Source of the DNA: DATKXO01 sp035528995
GTDB taxonomy: Bacteria; Planctomycetota; Phycisphaerae; UBA1845
Assembly (NCBI GenBank): GCA_035528995.1
Contig: DATKXO010000265.1
Coordinates: forward strand, 1 to 8,293
Reading direction: 5' to 3'
Length of the DNA stretch: 8,293 bases
Shown: positions 1-6,005 of the stretch, piece by piece
How the letters are laid out: each line of letters begins with the position of its first letter
Numbering within the stretch: the first letter of the stretch is position 1
Notes under the pieces: model-generated
What the model was told of the DNA's origin: nothing
Seen by the model: only the letters and a program-made list of their open reading frames with translations
Databases searched by the model: none
Translations under genes and position numbers: made by a program

Positions 1-79
1 CCAGGATGCCCAGCACGATGACCACGATCAGTACCTCGACCAACGTAAAGGCGGTGCGCTTTCGTCGAACCGGGCTCAT
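1..79 (-). CDS. Prepilin-type N-terminal methylation protein (pseudopilin), 5' end only
   Basis: Only the first 26 codons are in the window; the gene continues past the left edge. Translation from the ATG at 79 gives a short basic leader (MSPVRRKRTA) followed by FTLVEVLIVVIVLGIL. This is the class III signal of type IV pilins and type II secretion pseudopilins: basic leader, Phe at +1, Glu at +5, then a hydrophobic helix. In this family a prepilin peptidase cuts before the Phe and methylates it, and the helix packs into a periplasmic pilus-like fibre. The residue before the cleavage site is Ala, not the usual Gly. A GGAGG at 86-90 sits 6 bases upstream and fixes the start. The missing body would decide between a major pseudopilin, a minor pilin and a DUF1559-type protein, which is common in planctomycetes. 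Confidence 0.85.
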   Translation of the reverse strand, partial: MSPVRRKRTAFTLVEVLIVVIVLGIL

Positions 80-85
80 TGTGCG

Positions 86-90
86 CCTCC
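86..90 (-). promoter_or_regulatory. Shine-Dalgarno of the prepilin-type gene
   Basis: On the minus strand this reads GGAGG with 6 bases to the ATG at 79. It is a near-ideal ribosome binding site and supports the start chosen for the truncated prepilin-type gene. Confidence 0.75.
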
Positions 91-309
91 AAAACGGATC
101 ATGTGCCGCCTACTCTCGACGCGGGCCGACGCGTGTACGCCAAGCCCCCTGCTCCGCCCTGGCAGAACGCAGCGGCACGGTTACCGGGCGACACCCGACC
201 GGCGCAATATCGGACACCGCACCGGACCGCTTGAGGTACCAGATTATGGAACCTTCCCCACGCGGATGTGACGGGCAGCGTCGCGTCGGCGGGCCGGGAT
301 GGGCGGCGG

Positions 310-1887
310 TTATCGGTCCAGCGAAGCCGTTCGCTGCGGGACGGATGCCGCCCGGAGGGCACGTGCTTCTGTCGGCTCACGCGGGGCTGCGGCGTCCCCG
401 GGACGGTGAGCAGTCTGCCGGACATTGGCGGCCCGTGCGGTCCAGGCCCGCCCCGCTATTGGCAGGACGCCGATCATCAAGGCAATCGACGCGAAGACGG
501 CGGCCAAGCGGCGGCGCCGGGTCCGCAAAGAGTAGCCCGGCTCGTGGATGATGGTGACTCCGCCCAGGCCCACCAGCGAGACGGCGCAGGCGGCCATGAA
601 TACGAAGGGCCGCTCAGCGACCGTGATCGGTCGCACGAAAGCAAACGCCGCGACTGCCCAGGCGGCGAGCGTAACGGAGAACAGCCAGGCGCTGCCCGCG
701 CCGCGGTGGCCGACACGACGCAGGACCGACATGTGGCCATAGGCCACGGCAAAGCCCATCAGGAAGCCGCAGACCAACCCCGCCGCCATCAGAGCGATCC
801 ACGGGAACAGGCCGTCCGCCCGTGCGCCGCTCCAAAGAAGCGGTGCCGCCGCCGCGACGAACATGCCCATCCCGCCGGCGACACAAGCCACACCCAAGCC
901 TCCGCCCGAGTGCGACCGAGACGAACCCGAGCGTTCGCACACGATCATCCCGAGCCCGAGGGCAACGACCTGCAACAGGACCGGCGTGGTGATTCCTCCA
1001 GGCAGCACGGCCCCACACCACCGACTGGCAACGTGAGGCCAGACCACCACGACTACGGCCGTGCTGGCGGCCAACCAGACGACCGTGCACCGGATCAGCG
1101 CCGGGTAGCGATCGCGCAGATCAGGGACAGACCGCGGCTGGAGGCCGACTCGAGGCGCGGCAGGGCCCGGGCTACGACCCAGTTGTTGTGTGGATGACAC
1201 CGAAGCCAGCAGCAAAGGAACCGCGGCAGCCAGGCATAGCCCGTCCGCACGAACATCGACCCGGCCGAGCAACCGCACCACCACCAGGGCGACGCCGACT
1301 CCAATGACGGCCCACCCGAGCGTCGAGACACATCGGATTCGTCCGTGCCCGGCCAGACGTGCGGCGCAGCCCAGAGCCATGCCGGTCAACGCACCGCCCG
1401 GCAGGGTAATCGCGACCACCGCAAGCAACTGCACGAACGCCCGGGAGGAATCAGACCAGAGGAACCGGGCTTCCATCCACCGATAGCCCGCCTCCACTAG
1501 GGGCGTCCATAGCGGTAAGACGGCCACCGCCAGTCCTGCGAGCAGGGCGACCAGTGCCAGCACGGCCCACAGCAGCGCCTGGTCATCGCGGAAGGTCAGC
1601 CGTTCCGCGGCCGCACCACCGCGAGTCCGGGCCAGGAATCGGGCCAGCCGATCGGGAAGCAAGGGACCCAGTGCGAAACAGAGAAGTCCCCCGGCAATCA
1701 CCACACGCGGCGTCGCGCCGGGCTCGAAGAGGGCCGTCAGGCGGCCGACCAGTCCGGCCAGAAGCAGACCGGCCGCCAAGCCGACGAGGGCCGCCGCAGC
1801 GCCGCACCTGTCCGGCAGAAGTGTGCGGCCTGCAAGACGCTCGTCGCTCGATACGGAACCGGCCAATTGATCGTTGCGATCGCTCAT
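310..1887 (-). CDS. Polytopic integral membrane protein, 525 aa, function unknown
   Basis: I do not recognise the family. The protein has about 12-13 hydrophobic segments, roughly at residues 30-53, 61-77, 103-122, 149-173, 186-206, 212-230, 268-285, 297-315, 330-350, 362-385, 398-417, 425-443 and 460-478. A basic cluster (RTRRRR) precedes the last one, and the Ala/Arg-rich tail of about 45 residues looks soluble and disordered. No soluble catalytic domain is visible. The segment LLAVVAITLPGGALTGMALG vaguely recalls the transporter-like membrane half of planctomycete spermidine-synthase fusions, but the synthase half is absent, so this is only a suggestion. The ATG at 1887 is supported by TGAGG at 1895-1899, 7 bases upstream. 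The gene begins 70 bases after the birA stop on the same strand and may be co-transcribed with it. A transporter-like fold is the best guess. Confidence 0.75.
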   Translation of the reverse strand: MSDRNDQLAGSVSSDERLAGRTLLPDRCGAAAALVGLAAGLLLAGLVGRLTALFEPGATPRVVIAGGLLCFALGPLLPDRLARFLARTRGGAAAERLTFRDDQALLWAVLALVALLAGLAVAVLPLWTPLVEAGYRWMEARFLWSDSSRAFVQLLAVVAITLPGGALTGMALGCAARLAGHGRIRCVSTLGWAVIGVGVALVVVRLLGRVDVRADGLCLAAAVPLLLASVSSTQQLGRSPGPAAPRVGLQPRSVPDLRDRYPALIRCTVVWLAASTAVVVVVWPHVASRWCGAVLPGGITTPVLLQVVALGLGMIVCERSGSSRSHSGGGLGVACVAGGMGMFVAAAAPLLWSGARADGLFPWIALMAAGLVCGFLMGFAVAYGHMSVLRRVGHRGAGSAWLFSVTLAAWAVAAFAFVRPITVAERPFVFMAACAVSLVGLGGVTIIHEPGYSLRTRRRRLAAVFASIALMIGVLPIAGRAWTARAANVRQTAHRPGDAAAPREPTEARALRAASVPQRTASLDR

Positions 1888-1894
1888 TCTGGGG

Positions 1895-1899
1895 CCTCA
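1895..1899 (-). promoter_or_regulatory. Shine-Dalgarno of the 525-aa membrane protein
   Basis: The minus strand reads TGAGG with 7 bases to the ATG at 1887. This supports that start over the overlapping out-of-frame ATG just upstream. Confidence 0.55.
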
Positions 1900-1957
1900 T
1901 GCCCACTGGGCGACCAGAGAGCGTGGCTGGCGATGAATCCGTTCGCCCGCCAGGCGA

Positions 1958-2833
1958 TCATTCTTCCGCGATCGTGGTGCTGGCGGCGTCGAACAACCGC
2001 CGTCCGCCCTCGTCCAACTGTACCACGAGCGACGCGGTCGGGTCCACGTCGATCACGTGGCCGGTGTAGACCTTGCCGGCGTGGTGTAGTCGAACGCGCT
2101 GACCCAGCGGCGCGGCCCGGTTGAGCCAAGCCCGTCGCACGACGTCACCGGTGCAGGCCGACGCGTCGGCGTACCAGCGGTCGAGTTCCACGAGCACGGC
2201 CCGGGACAAGGCGCACCGGTCGATGGGCCCGCCGGCGATCAGGTCCAATGACGTGGCCCGATCGCGCAGTTCCTCGGGGAAATGGCGTCGATGTTGCAGG
2301 CAGTTGATGCCCAGCCCCACCACGTAGGCGGTAGTGGCGAGGGGCGCAGTCGCCTCCGCGGGCGTGGGCTCGGGCCCGCACGTGCGCGACTCGACCAATA
2401 TCCCGCCGAGCTTGCGGCCCTCATAGACCAGATCGTTGGGCCACTTGATCTGGATCCGCACGTCGGTCGCGCGAGCCACGGCGTCACAACAAGCCACGGC
2501 CGCCGCCAGGCCCAACTGGGCCCCTCGGACGCCCGGGCCGTCGGCAGCGCCCGTGCCCGGCTCCAACAGGAGCACGCTGGCCAGGATGCTCGCCCCCCGC
2601 GGCGAAAGCCAGTCGCGACCGAGCCGGCCCCGGCCTCGCGACTGGTGCTCCGCGAGAATCACCAGACCGTCGGCCTCCGGGTCGTTCAATCGTGCCCAGG
2701 CCGAATCGTTCGTACTCGAGACCGAGTCCAGGATGCGTACGTTGGGACCCGGCACCGTCGCCCGCCCTACCCGGCGAAGGGACAGCCCGGAGACAATCCG
2801 CTCCAGATGCAGTCGGCCACGCTCCACGGGCAC
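1958..2833 (-). CDS. birA: Biotin--[acetyl-CoA-carboxylase] ligase (BirA), no HTH domain
   Basis: This cytoplasmic enzyme makes biotinyl-AMP from biotin and ATP and transfers biotin to the acceptor lysine of biotin carboxyl carrier proteins such as that of acetyl-CoA carboxylase. From the GTG at 2833 the protein has 291 residues. Family motifs appear in order: SSTND at 39-43, the biotinyl-AMP loop GRGRLGR at 67-73, KWPNDL at 130-135, KLGGILVE at 141-148 and GLGIN at 173-177. A C-terminal SH3-like domain follows from about 243. The N-terminal winged-helix repressor domain of E. coli BirA is absent, so it should be a monofunctional ligase. The start is uncertain. No clear Shine-Dalgarno sits before the GTG at 2833 or the GTG at 2827, and the open frame continues upstream only as the antisense of the CBS gene. 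It is divergent from the CBS-PEGA pair and precedes the membrane gene. Confidence 0.93.
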   Translation of the reverse strand: MPVERGRLHLERIVSGLSLRRVGRATVPGPNVRILDSVSSTNDSAWARLNDPEADGLVILAEHQSRGRGRLGRDWLSPRGASILASVLLLEPGTGAADGPGVRGAQLGLAAAVACCDAVARATDVRIQIKWPNDLVYEGRKLGGILVESRTCGPEPTPAEATAPLATTAYVVGLGINCLQHRRHFPEELRDRATSLDLIAGGPIDRCALSRAVLVELDRWYADASACTGDVVRRAWLNRAAPLGQRVRLHHAGKVYTGHVIDVDPTASLVVQLDEGGRRLFDAASTTIAEE

Positions 2834-3007
2834 CAGCTTAACAAGCCGGCATCCGAGACCCAACCTCCGCTGGTCCCGCACCCATTGCCCAGACTGTCCC
2901 CGCGGCACCGCGCGGGATCGCGGATTCGGCGCTTGCAAACGCCGGGCAATGGGGCCAACATATGGCCACGATCCGGAACGAAGGCGTGCCTGGTTGGGAG
3001 ATCCGCC
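2834..3007. promoter_or_regulatory. Divergent intergenic region between birA and the CBS-domain gene
   Basis: This 174-base spacer must hold promoters for both directions, but no hexamer pair is convincing. Two small inverted repeats are visible. CCCGCG/CGCGGG at 2899-2916 has a 6-base loop, and GGCCA/TGGCC at 2953-2967 has a 5-base loop. In DNA this GC-rich, stems of this size can arise by chance. Confidence 0.4.
2996..3000 (+). promoter_or_regulatory. Shine-Dalgarno of the CBS-domain gene
   Basis: GGGAG lies 7 bases before the GTG at 3008. It decides the start in favour of this GTG over the much longer open frame that runs in from 2282 antisense to birA. Confidence 0.65.
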
Positions 3008-3442
3008 GTGCCCACCGCCGAGCAGCTCCTGAAACACAAGGGAGAGAAGGTCGTCACCGTGGACAAGGGGGCCAGTGTGCTCGAGGCCGCCAAGGCCATG
3101 AATGACCACCGCATCGGTGCCGTCATCGTCACCAGCGTGGACCAGGCGGTGGGCATCTTCACCGAGCGCGACATCCTGACCCGCGTGGTGGTCACCCAAC
3201 GCAGCGTCACCGAAACCAAGGTCGGCGACGTGATGACCAGCTCGATGGCCTGTTGCACCCGGGCCACCAAGCTGACCGAGTGCAAGGCCGTCATGACCGA
3301 CAAGAAGATCCGGCACCTGCCGGTGGTCGAGGAGGGCAAGCTCTACGGCATCATCTCCAGCGGAGACATCCTGGCGAACGAAGTGGCCCACCAGGAAAAC
3401 ACGATCCAGTATCTCAGCGAGTATCTGTACGGACGGAGCTGA
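3008..3442 (+). CDS. CBS-domain pair protein, 144 aa
   Basis: This is a small cytoplasmic protein made almost entirely of two tandem CBS domains (a Bateman module). CBS1 spans about residues 14-63 and contains HRIGAVIV and VGIFTERDIL. CBS2 spans about 72-127 and contains DVMT, KIRHLPVVEEGKLYGIIS and SGDIL. The Thr/Ser-x-x-Asp motifs (T52-E-R-D55 and S117-S-G-D120) are the usual contacts to the ribose of a bound adenine nucleotide, so ligand sensing (AMP, ATP or SAM) is plausible. No effector domain is attached, so it probably regulates a partner in trans. The start is GTG at 3008. The PEGA lipoprotein gene follows after 9 bases, suggesting one transcript. The exact ligand and target cannot be told from sequence. 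Confidence 0.9.
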   Translation: MPTAEQLLKHKGEKVVTVDKGASVLEAAKAMNDHRIGAVIVTSVDQAVGIFTERDILTRVVVTQRSVTETKVGDVMTSSMACCTRATKLTECKAVMTDKKIRHLPVVEEGKLYGIISSGDILANEVAHQENTIQYLSEYLYGRS

Positions 3443-3451
3443 CGACGCACC

Positions 3452-3889
3452 GTGAACCGCTCAAGAACAGATCGGCAGCAGTTCCTGGTCTGCCTGGCTC
3501 TGCCGGCCCTGGTCGCCGGGGCCTGCGTGACGGCCGGGTGCGTCCGCAGAACACTGACCATCAACACGGAGCCGGCCGGGGCGCTGGTCTTCCTCAACGA
3601 CGAGGAGATCGGGCGCTCCCCGGTCAGCACGGACTTCACCTGGTACGGCGATTACGACGTCATCATCCGGCACCAGGGCTATGAGACCCTCGGTACTCAC
3701 GTGAACGTGCCGCCCCCCTGGTACCAGCTCCCGCCGATCGACTTCGTGGCCGAGGTCCTCTGGCCCGGGCACATCGTCGATGCCCGCAGCTACGACTTCG
3801 CCCTGGCACCGGCCGAACCGCCCGATCGCGAAACGCTGATCGAGCGTGCCGAAGCCCTCCGCGATCGCGCTCTGACCGAGTCGCAGTAG
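3452..3889 (+). CDS. PEGA-domain lipoprotein, 145 aa
   Basis: This is a predicted exported lipoprotein. The N-terminus has a basic start, a hydrophobic stretch (residues 11-28) and a lipobox-like TAGC with Cys at residue 30. Thr at -3 is less usual than Leu or Val. Residues 34-80 form a PEGA domain: LTINTEPAGALVFLNDEEIG, then SPVSTDFTWYG, then YDVIIRHQGYETL. This is a beta-rich module found on cell-surface proteins and thought to hold or present other domains. A conserved-looking aromatic region (PPPWYQLPPIDFVAEVLWPG) and a charged helical tail follow. The start is GTG at 3452, 9 bases after the CBS gene. The nearest GGAG (3435-3438) is 13 bases away, so translation may be coupled to the upstream gene. 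The role is unknown; cell-envelope attachment is inferred. Confidence 0.85.
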   Translation: MNRSRTDRQQFLVCLALPALVAGACVTAGCVRRTLTINTEPAGALVFLNDEEIGRSPVSTDFTWYGDYDVIIRHQGYETLGTHVNVPPPWYQLPPIDFVAEVLWPGHIVDARSYDFALAPAEPPDRETLIERAEALRDRALTESQ

Positions 3890-4076
3890 CCCATCACCGG
3901 CGAAACACGGAACCCCTCAGGCGCCTGCCGATGCGGCTCGGGTAGCGCAGGGCTCCGGCCCAACCGCGCGGGCCGCCGGCTGCACGCCCATCGCTAAGGC
4001 ACGGCATCCGTCGCGTTTTCCGTTTTCACTTCATACGCTCACTGACTCGGGCACAGGTAAAGTGCCACATGACCGC

Positions 4077-4086
4077 TTTTTTTTTT
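4077..4086 (+). promoter_or_regulatory. Ten-T tract, possible UP element
   Basis: A run of ten T stands out in this GC-rich DNA. It lies 13 bases before the -35 hexamer, about -57 to -48 relative to the likely transcription start. That is where the alpha subunit of RNA polymerase contacts distal UP elements. No stable GC stem precedes it, so it is unlikely to be a terminator of the upstream genes. Confidence 0.4.
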
Positions 4087-4098
4087 GTGAATGTTCAC
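4087..4098. promoter_or_regulatory. Operator-like inverted repeat, upstream copy
   Basis: GTGAATGTTCAC consists of two 5-base arms (GTGAA and TTCAC) around a 2-base centre and ends just before the -35. Its right half, AATGTTCAC, recurs exactly at 4131-4139, 41 bases downstream (close to four helical turns). This is the form expected of a binding site for a dimeric regulator. The regulator is not identifiable from this window. Confidence 0.45.
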
Positions 4099-4099
4099 C

Positions 4100-4127
4100 T
4101 TGACTGATCGACATTGCGAAGTATACT
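4100..4127 (+). promoter_or_regulatory. Strong sigma70-like promoter of the Cys-rich secreted protein
   Basis: -35 TTGACT at 4100-4105, a 16-base spacer and -10 TATACT at 4122-4127. Each hexamer differs from consensus at one position. The -10 lies inside a perfect 10-base palindrome, AAGTATACTT, at 4119-4128. Transcription would start near 4134 and give a leader of about 65 bases before the ATG at 4200. Confidence 0.7.
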
Positions 4128-4130
4128 TAA

Positions 4131-4139
4131 AATGTTCAC
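4131..4139. promoter_or_regulatory. Operator-like half site, downstream copy
   Basis: AATGTTCAC repeats the right half of the inverted repeat at 4087-4098. It covers the expected transcription start of the promoter at 4100-4127. A protein bound here would block initiation. With the upstream copy it could allow cooperative binding or a small loop around the promoter. Confidence 0.4.
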
Positions 4140-4186
4140 TGGCGCGCGTCGGGCGCGCCTCGGTTCAGAGCACATCAGCCACTGCC

Positions 4187-4192
4187 AAGGAG
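4187..4192 (+). promoter_or_regulatory. Shine-Dalgarno of the Cys-rich secreted protein
   Basis: AAGGAG lies 7 bases before the ATG at 4200. It favours that ATG over the out-of-frame ATG at 4195, which is only 2 bases from the motif. Confidence 0.75.
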
Positions 4193-4199
4193 CCATGTC

Positions 4200-4907
4200 A
4201 TGTCCAGGTTTACTGTCTGCGTCGCGTTGCTCGCACTCACGCTGCCCTGCCTCGGGCAGGACCCGATCCAGTCAACAGAGACACAGGTCAAACTGCTTTC
4301 CGACGTGCTACCACCTTCGCTCGCCGACTTCATTAAACGGAGCGGCGCCGACAGGGCCGTGGACGAGGTAGCAGCCGACAGACTGGAGAGCCTGGCATCG
4401 GGCGACGCCGATGCGGCGACGATCGTCGAGGTTTTTCGGCCCACGGCCTACACTCGTCTTTCCGGGCCGGTGACGTTCATCGAACAGGCAGCTCCGGCGA
4501 AGCCCGGAGGTGACGCGGAGCCGCAGGCACGGACCCTCCTGCTGGCCGTTGCCGACGTCTGCCTGAGCGAAGATGCTGAGGTCGCCTACGGCGAGGAACT
4601 CCACCTTGGTGACGTGGTCAAGGCCGGCGCCGTTCTCAACGCCGGCCAGACGGCCGTACTCGTGGAGACCGCCTTTGAGGAGCTTATTGTGCTGCCCGCC
4701 GGCGGTGTCATTGTGGGCCGGTGTCTCACGGAGTGCAGTGTCGGGTGCGTGCAGGGGTATTACGCGTGCTGCACCGAACGTCAGGGGTGCGCCATGTGCA
4801 AGTGTGCTCCGAACGGCACCTCGGAGCAGTGCGACGCCGGCGGACCGAACGCCGAGAGTTGCTCCGCCAGCGTTGTGCGCATACAGGCGAGTGAAACCGA
4901 CGAGTGA
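4200..4907 (+). CDS. Secreted protein with C-terminal 10-cysteine module, 235 aa
   Basis: I do not recognise a named family. A Sec signal peptide is clear: MSRF, a hydrophobic core at residues 6-15, and probable cleavage after G19. Residues 21-110 are mixed and rich in Ala, Asp and Glu. Residues 111-173 look beta-rich (LLLAVADVCL, LHLGDVVKAGAVLNAGQTAVLVE, LIVLPAGGVIVG) and weakly recall FecR-like repeats. Residues 175-221 form a compact module with ten cysteines at 175, 179, 183, 190, 191, 197, 200, 202, 211 and 221, including GYYACC, CKCAPNG and CDAGG. From memory, similar GYYACC / C-x-C / C-x-AGG-x(4)-SC patterns occur in uncharacterised exported bacterial proteins. Disulfide stabilisation or metal binding in the periplasm or outside the cell is inferred. 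The gene has its own strong promoter and converges with the ROK gene on its 3' side. Confidence 0.8.
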   Translation: MSRFTVCVALLALTLPCLGQDPIQSTETQVKLLSDVLPPSLADFIKRSGADRAVDEVAADRLESLASGDADAATIVEVFRPTAYTRLSGPVTFIEQAAPAKPGGDAEPQARTLLLAVADVCLSEDAEVAYGEELHLGDVVKAGAVLNAGQTAVLVETAFEELIVLPAGGVIVGRCLTECSVGCVQGYYACCTERQGCAMCKCAPNGTSEQCDAGGPNAESCSASVVRIQASETDE

Positions 4908-4980
4908 GTGTCGTCTATCTTAACAGATGCGGTCGGTTAGATCGTTCGTGTGAAAGCGAAACCGTCGCAAGCGTGAAATC

Positions 4981-5964
4981 CTACCCGCTCTCCCAACCGT
5001 TGTTACAGGCCTGAAACGCCAGGCCGGCGGCACCCATGACGCCCGCGTCGTTGCCCAACTCAGCCAATACCACCTGCGGCAGGTCGTCCGCCAGGGACCA
5101 GACCTGCTCGCGAAGGTGTCGGTGCACACCCTCGATCAGGATATCACCGGCGGCGCTCATCCCGCCGCCCAGGACGATCATCTCCGGGTTGAAACAGTGC
5201 TGGACATTGATGCAGGCGATGGCCAGGTAACGGCAGGCGTCGTCCCAGATGCGCATGGCCAGCCCATCCCGTGCCCGGGCGGCCTCGACGACGTCCCGGC
5301 TGGTGATGGCAGCGATCTTCTCCGGGGAACCGGCCAGCGGATGGTCGGCGATCGGTCCCAGTTCCTCCCGCATTCTCCGGGCGACACTCTCGGCCGAGGC
5401 GTACTGTTCCAGGCAGCCGCGTTGCCCACAGGGGCAGGACCTGCCACCGGGCTCGACGATCCAGTGACCCAGCTCCGCGGCGTTCTCGAAGTGCCCGTGC
5501 AGCAACCGGCCGCCCAAGATGATGCCGGCGCCGACGCCCGTGCCCAGGGTGAGCATGACCATGTACTGGACGTTGCGACCCGCCCCGGCCCAGAACTCGC
5601 CGTAGGTGGCCGCGTTTCCGTCGTTGTCGAATACCGCCGACATCCCGGTCCGGCGGGCCAACTCATCACGGATAGGGACGTTCTCGAAGGTGGGCAGGTT
5701 GGCGGCCTTGAAGATGATCCCGCGGCGCGGACTCAGCGGCCCCGGGGCGCCGATGCCGAGGCCGATCACGGAAGTACGGTCCACTTTGCCCTTGGCGATA
5801 ACCTGGTCGGCGGCGTCGGCCATGTCGGCCAGCACGGTTTGGGCGTCGCGCGTCGCTCCGGTCGGACGCGACGCCTTGACGACGATCCGGGCGTCATCAC
5901 CAATCAGAGCCGCCTTGATATCCGTCCCGCCGAGGTCCAGTCCGACCGCGTAGCTCCGACTCAT
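4981..5964 (-). CDS. ROK-family sugar kinase (probable glucokinase), 327 aa
   Basis: A cytoplasmic ATP-dependent sugar kinase, most likely converting glucose to glucose-6-phosphate; N-acetylmannosamine or fructose kinases of the same family cannot be excluded. Visible features are the phosphate-binding motif D10-L-G-G-T14, the segment DNDGNAATYGE with the likely catalytic base D115, and GTGVGAGIILGG at 141-152. The ROK zinc site comprises E164, H167, E171 and the cluster C177-P-C179-G-Q-R-G-C184-L-E186. The length is typical of the family, and no N-terminal DNA-binding domain is present, so this is an enzyme rather than a ROK repressor. The start at ATG 5964 has GAGG 5 bases upstream. The open frame extends to 6177, but that part is antisense-like shadow of the Memo gene. 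The Memo gene ends 41 bases upstream on the same strand, suggesting an operon. Confidence 0.92.
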   Translation of the reverse strand: MSRSYAVGLDLGGTDIKAALIGDDARIVVKASRPTGATRDAQTVLADMADAADQVIAKGKVDRTSVIGLGIGAPGPLSPRRGIIFKAANLPTFENVPIRDELARRTGMSAVFDNDGNAATYGEFWAGAGRNVQYMVMLTLGTGVGAGIILGGRLLHGHFENAAELGHWIVEPGGRSCPCGQRGCLEQYASAESVARRMREELGPIADHPLAGSPEKIAAITSRDVVEAARARDGLAMRIWDDACRYLAIACINVQHCFNPEMIVLGGGMSAAGDILIEGVHRHLREQVWSLADDLPQVVLAELGNDAGVMGAAGLAFQACNNGWESG

Positions 5965-5969
5965 CGCAT

Positions 5970-5973
5970 CCTC
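5970..5973 (-). promoter_or_regulatory. Shine-Dalgarno of the ROK kinase
   Basis: GAGG on the minus strand, 5 bases before the ATG at 5964. It marks the real start within a frame that stays open 71 codons further upstream. Confidence 0.6.
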
Positions 5974-6005
5974 GTTACCTCGCCGCGCCTCGATCAACGC
6001 CCGCC

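Larger units (their letters stand above)
3890..4199 (+). promoter_or_regulatory. 310-base intergenic region upstream of the Cys-rich secreted protein
   Basis: No gene is seen here. The left part (3890-4020) is GC-rich and holds a perfect palindrome CAGGCGCCTG at 3918-3927 and a small GGGC-TCCG-GCCC hairpin at 3950-3961. Neither is followed by a T run. The right part (about 4020-4140) is clearly AT-richer than the rest of the window. It contains a ten-T tract, a promoter and repeated operator-like sites, which are listed separately. Confidence 0.6.

Noticed and set aside
6..551. Plus-strand 181-codon open frame at the left end
   Set aside because: It runs antisense to the prepilin start and to the end of the membrane gene, is Arg/Pro-rich, and has no family features.
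268..1197. Long plus-strand open frame opposite the membrane protein gene
   Set aside because: The translation is rich in Arg, Gly, Asp and Gln without domains or hydrophobic structure, as expected for the antisense of a GC-rich gene. The minus-strand frame shows regular membrane segments and a good Shine-Dalgarno.
2282..3007. Upstream in-frame extension of the CBS reading frame
   Set aside because: It lies antisense to birA and has no domain content. The GTG at 3008 has a well-spaced GGGAG and begins with residues typical of the family.
2834..3391. Upstream in-frame extension of the birA reading frame
   Set aside because: It is the antisense of the CBS-domain gene and of the intergenic region. 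The BirA fold is complete from about residue 10 of the GTG 2833 start.
4077..4086. T tract as an intrinsic terminator for the CBS-PEGA transcript
   Set aside because: No stable GC stem directly precedes it, it is about 190 bases from the stop codon, and its position fits an upstream promoter element better.
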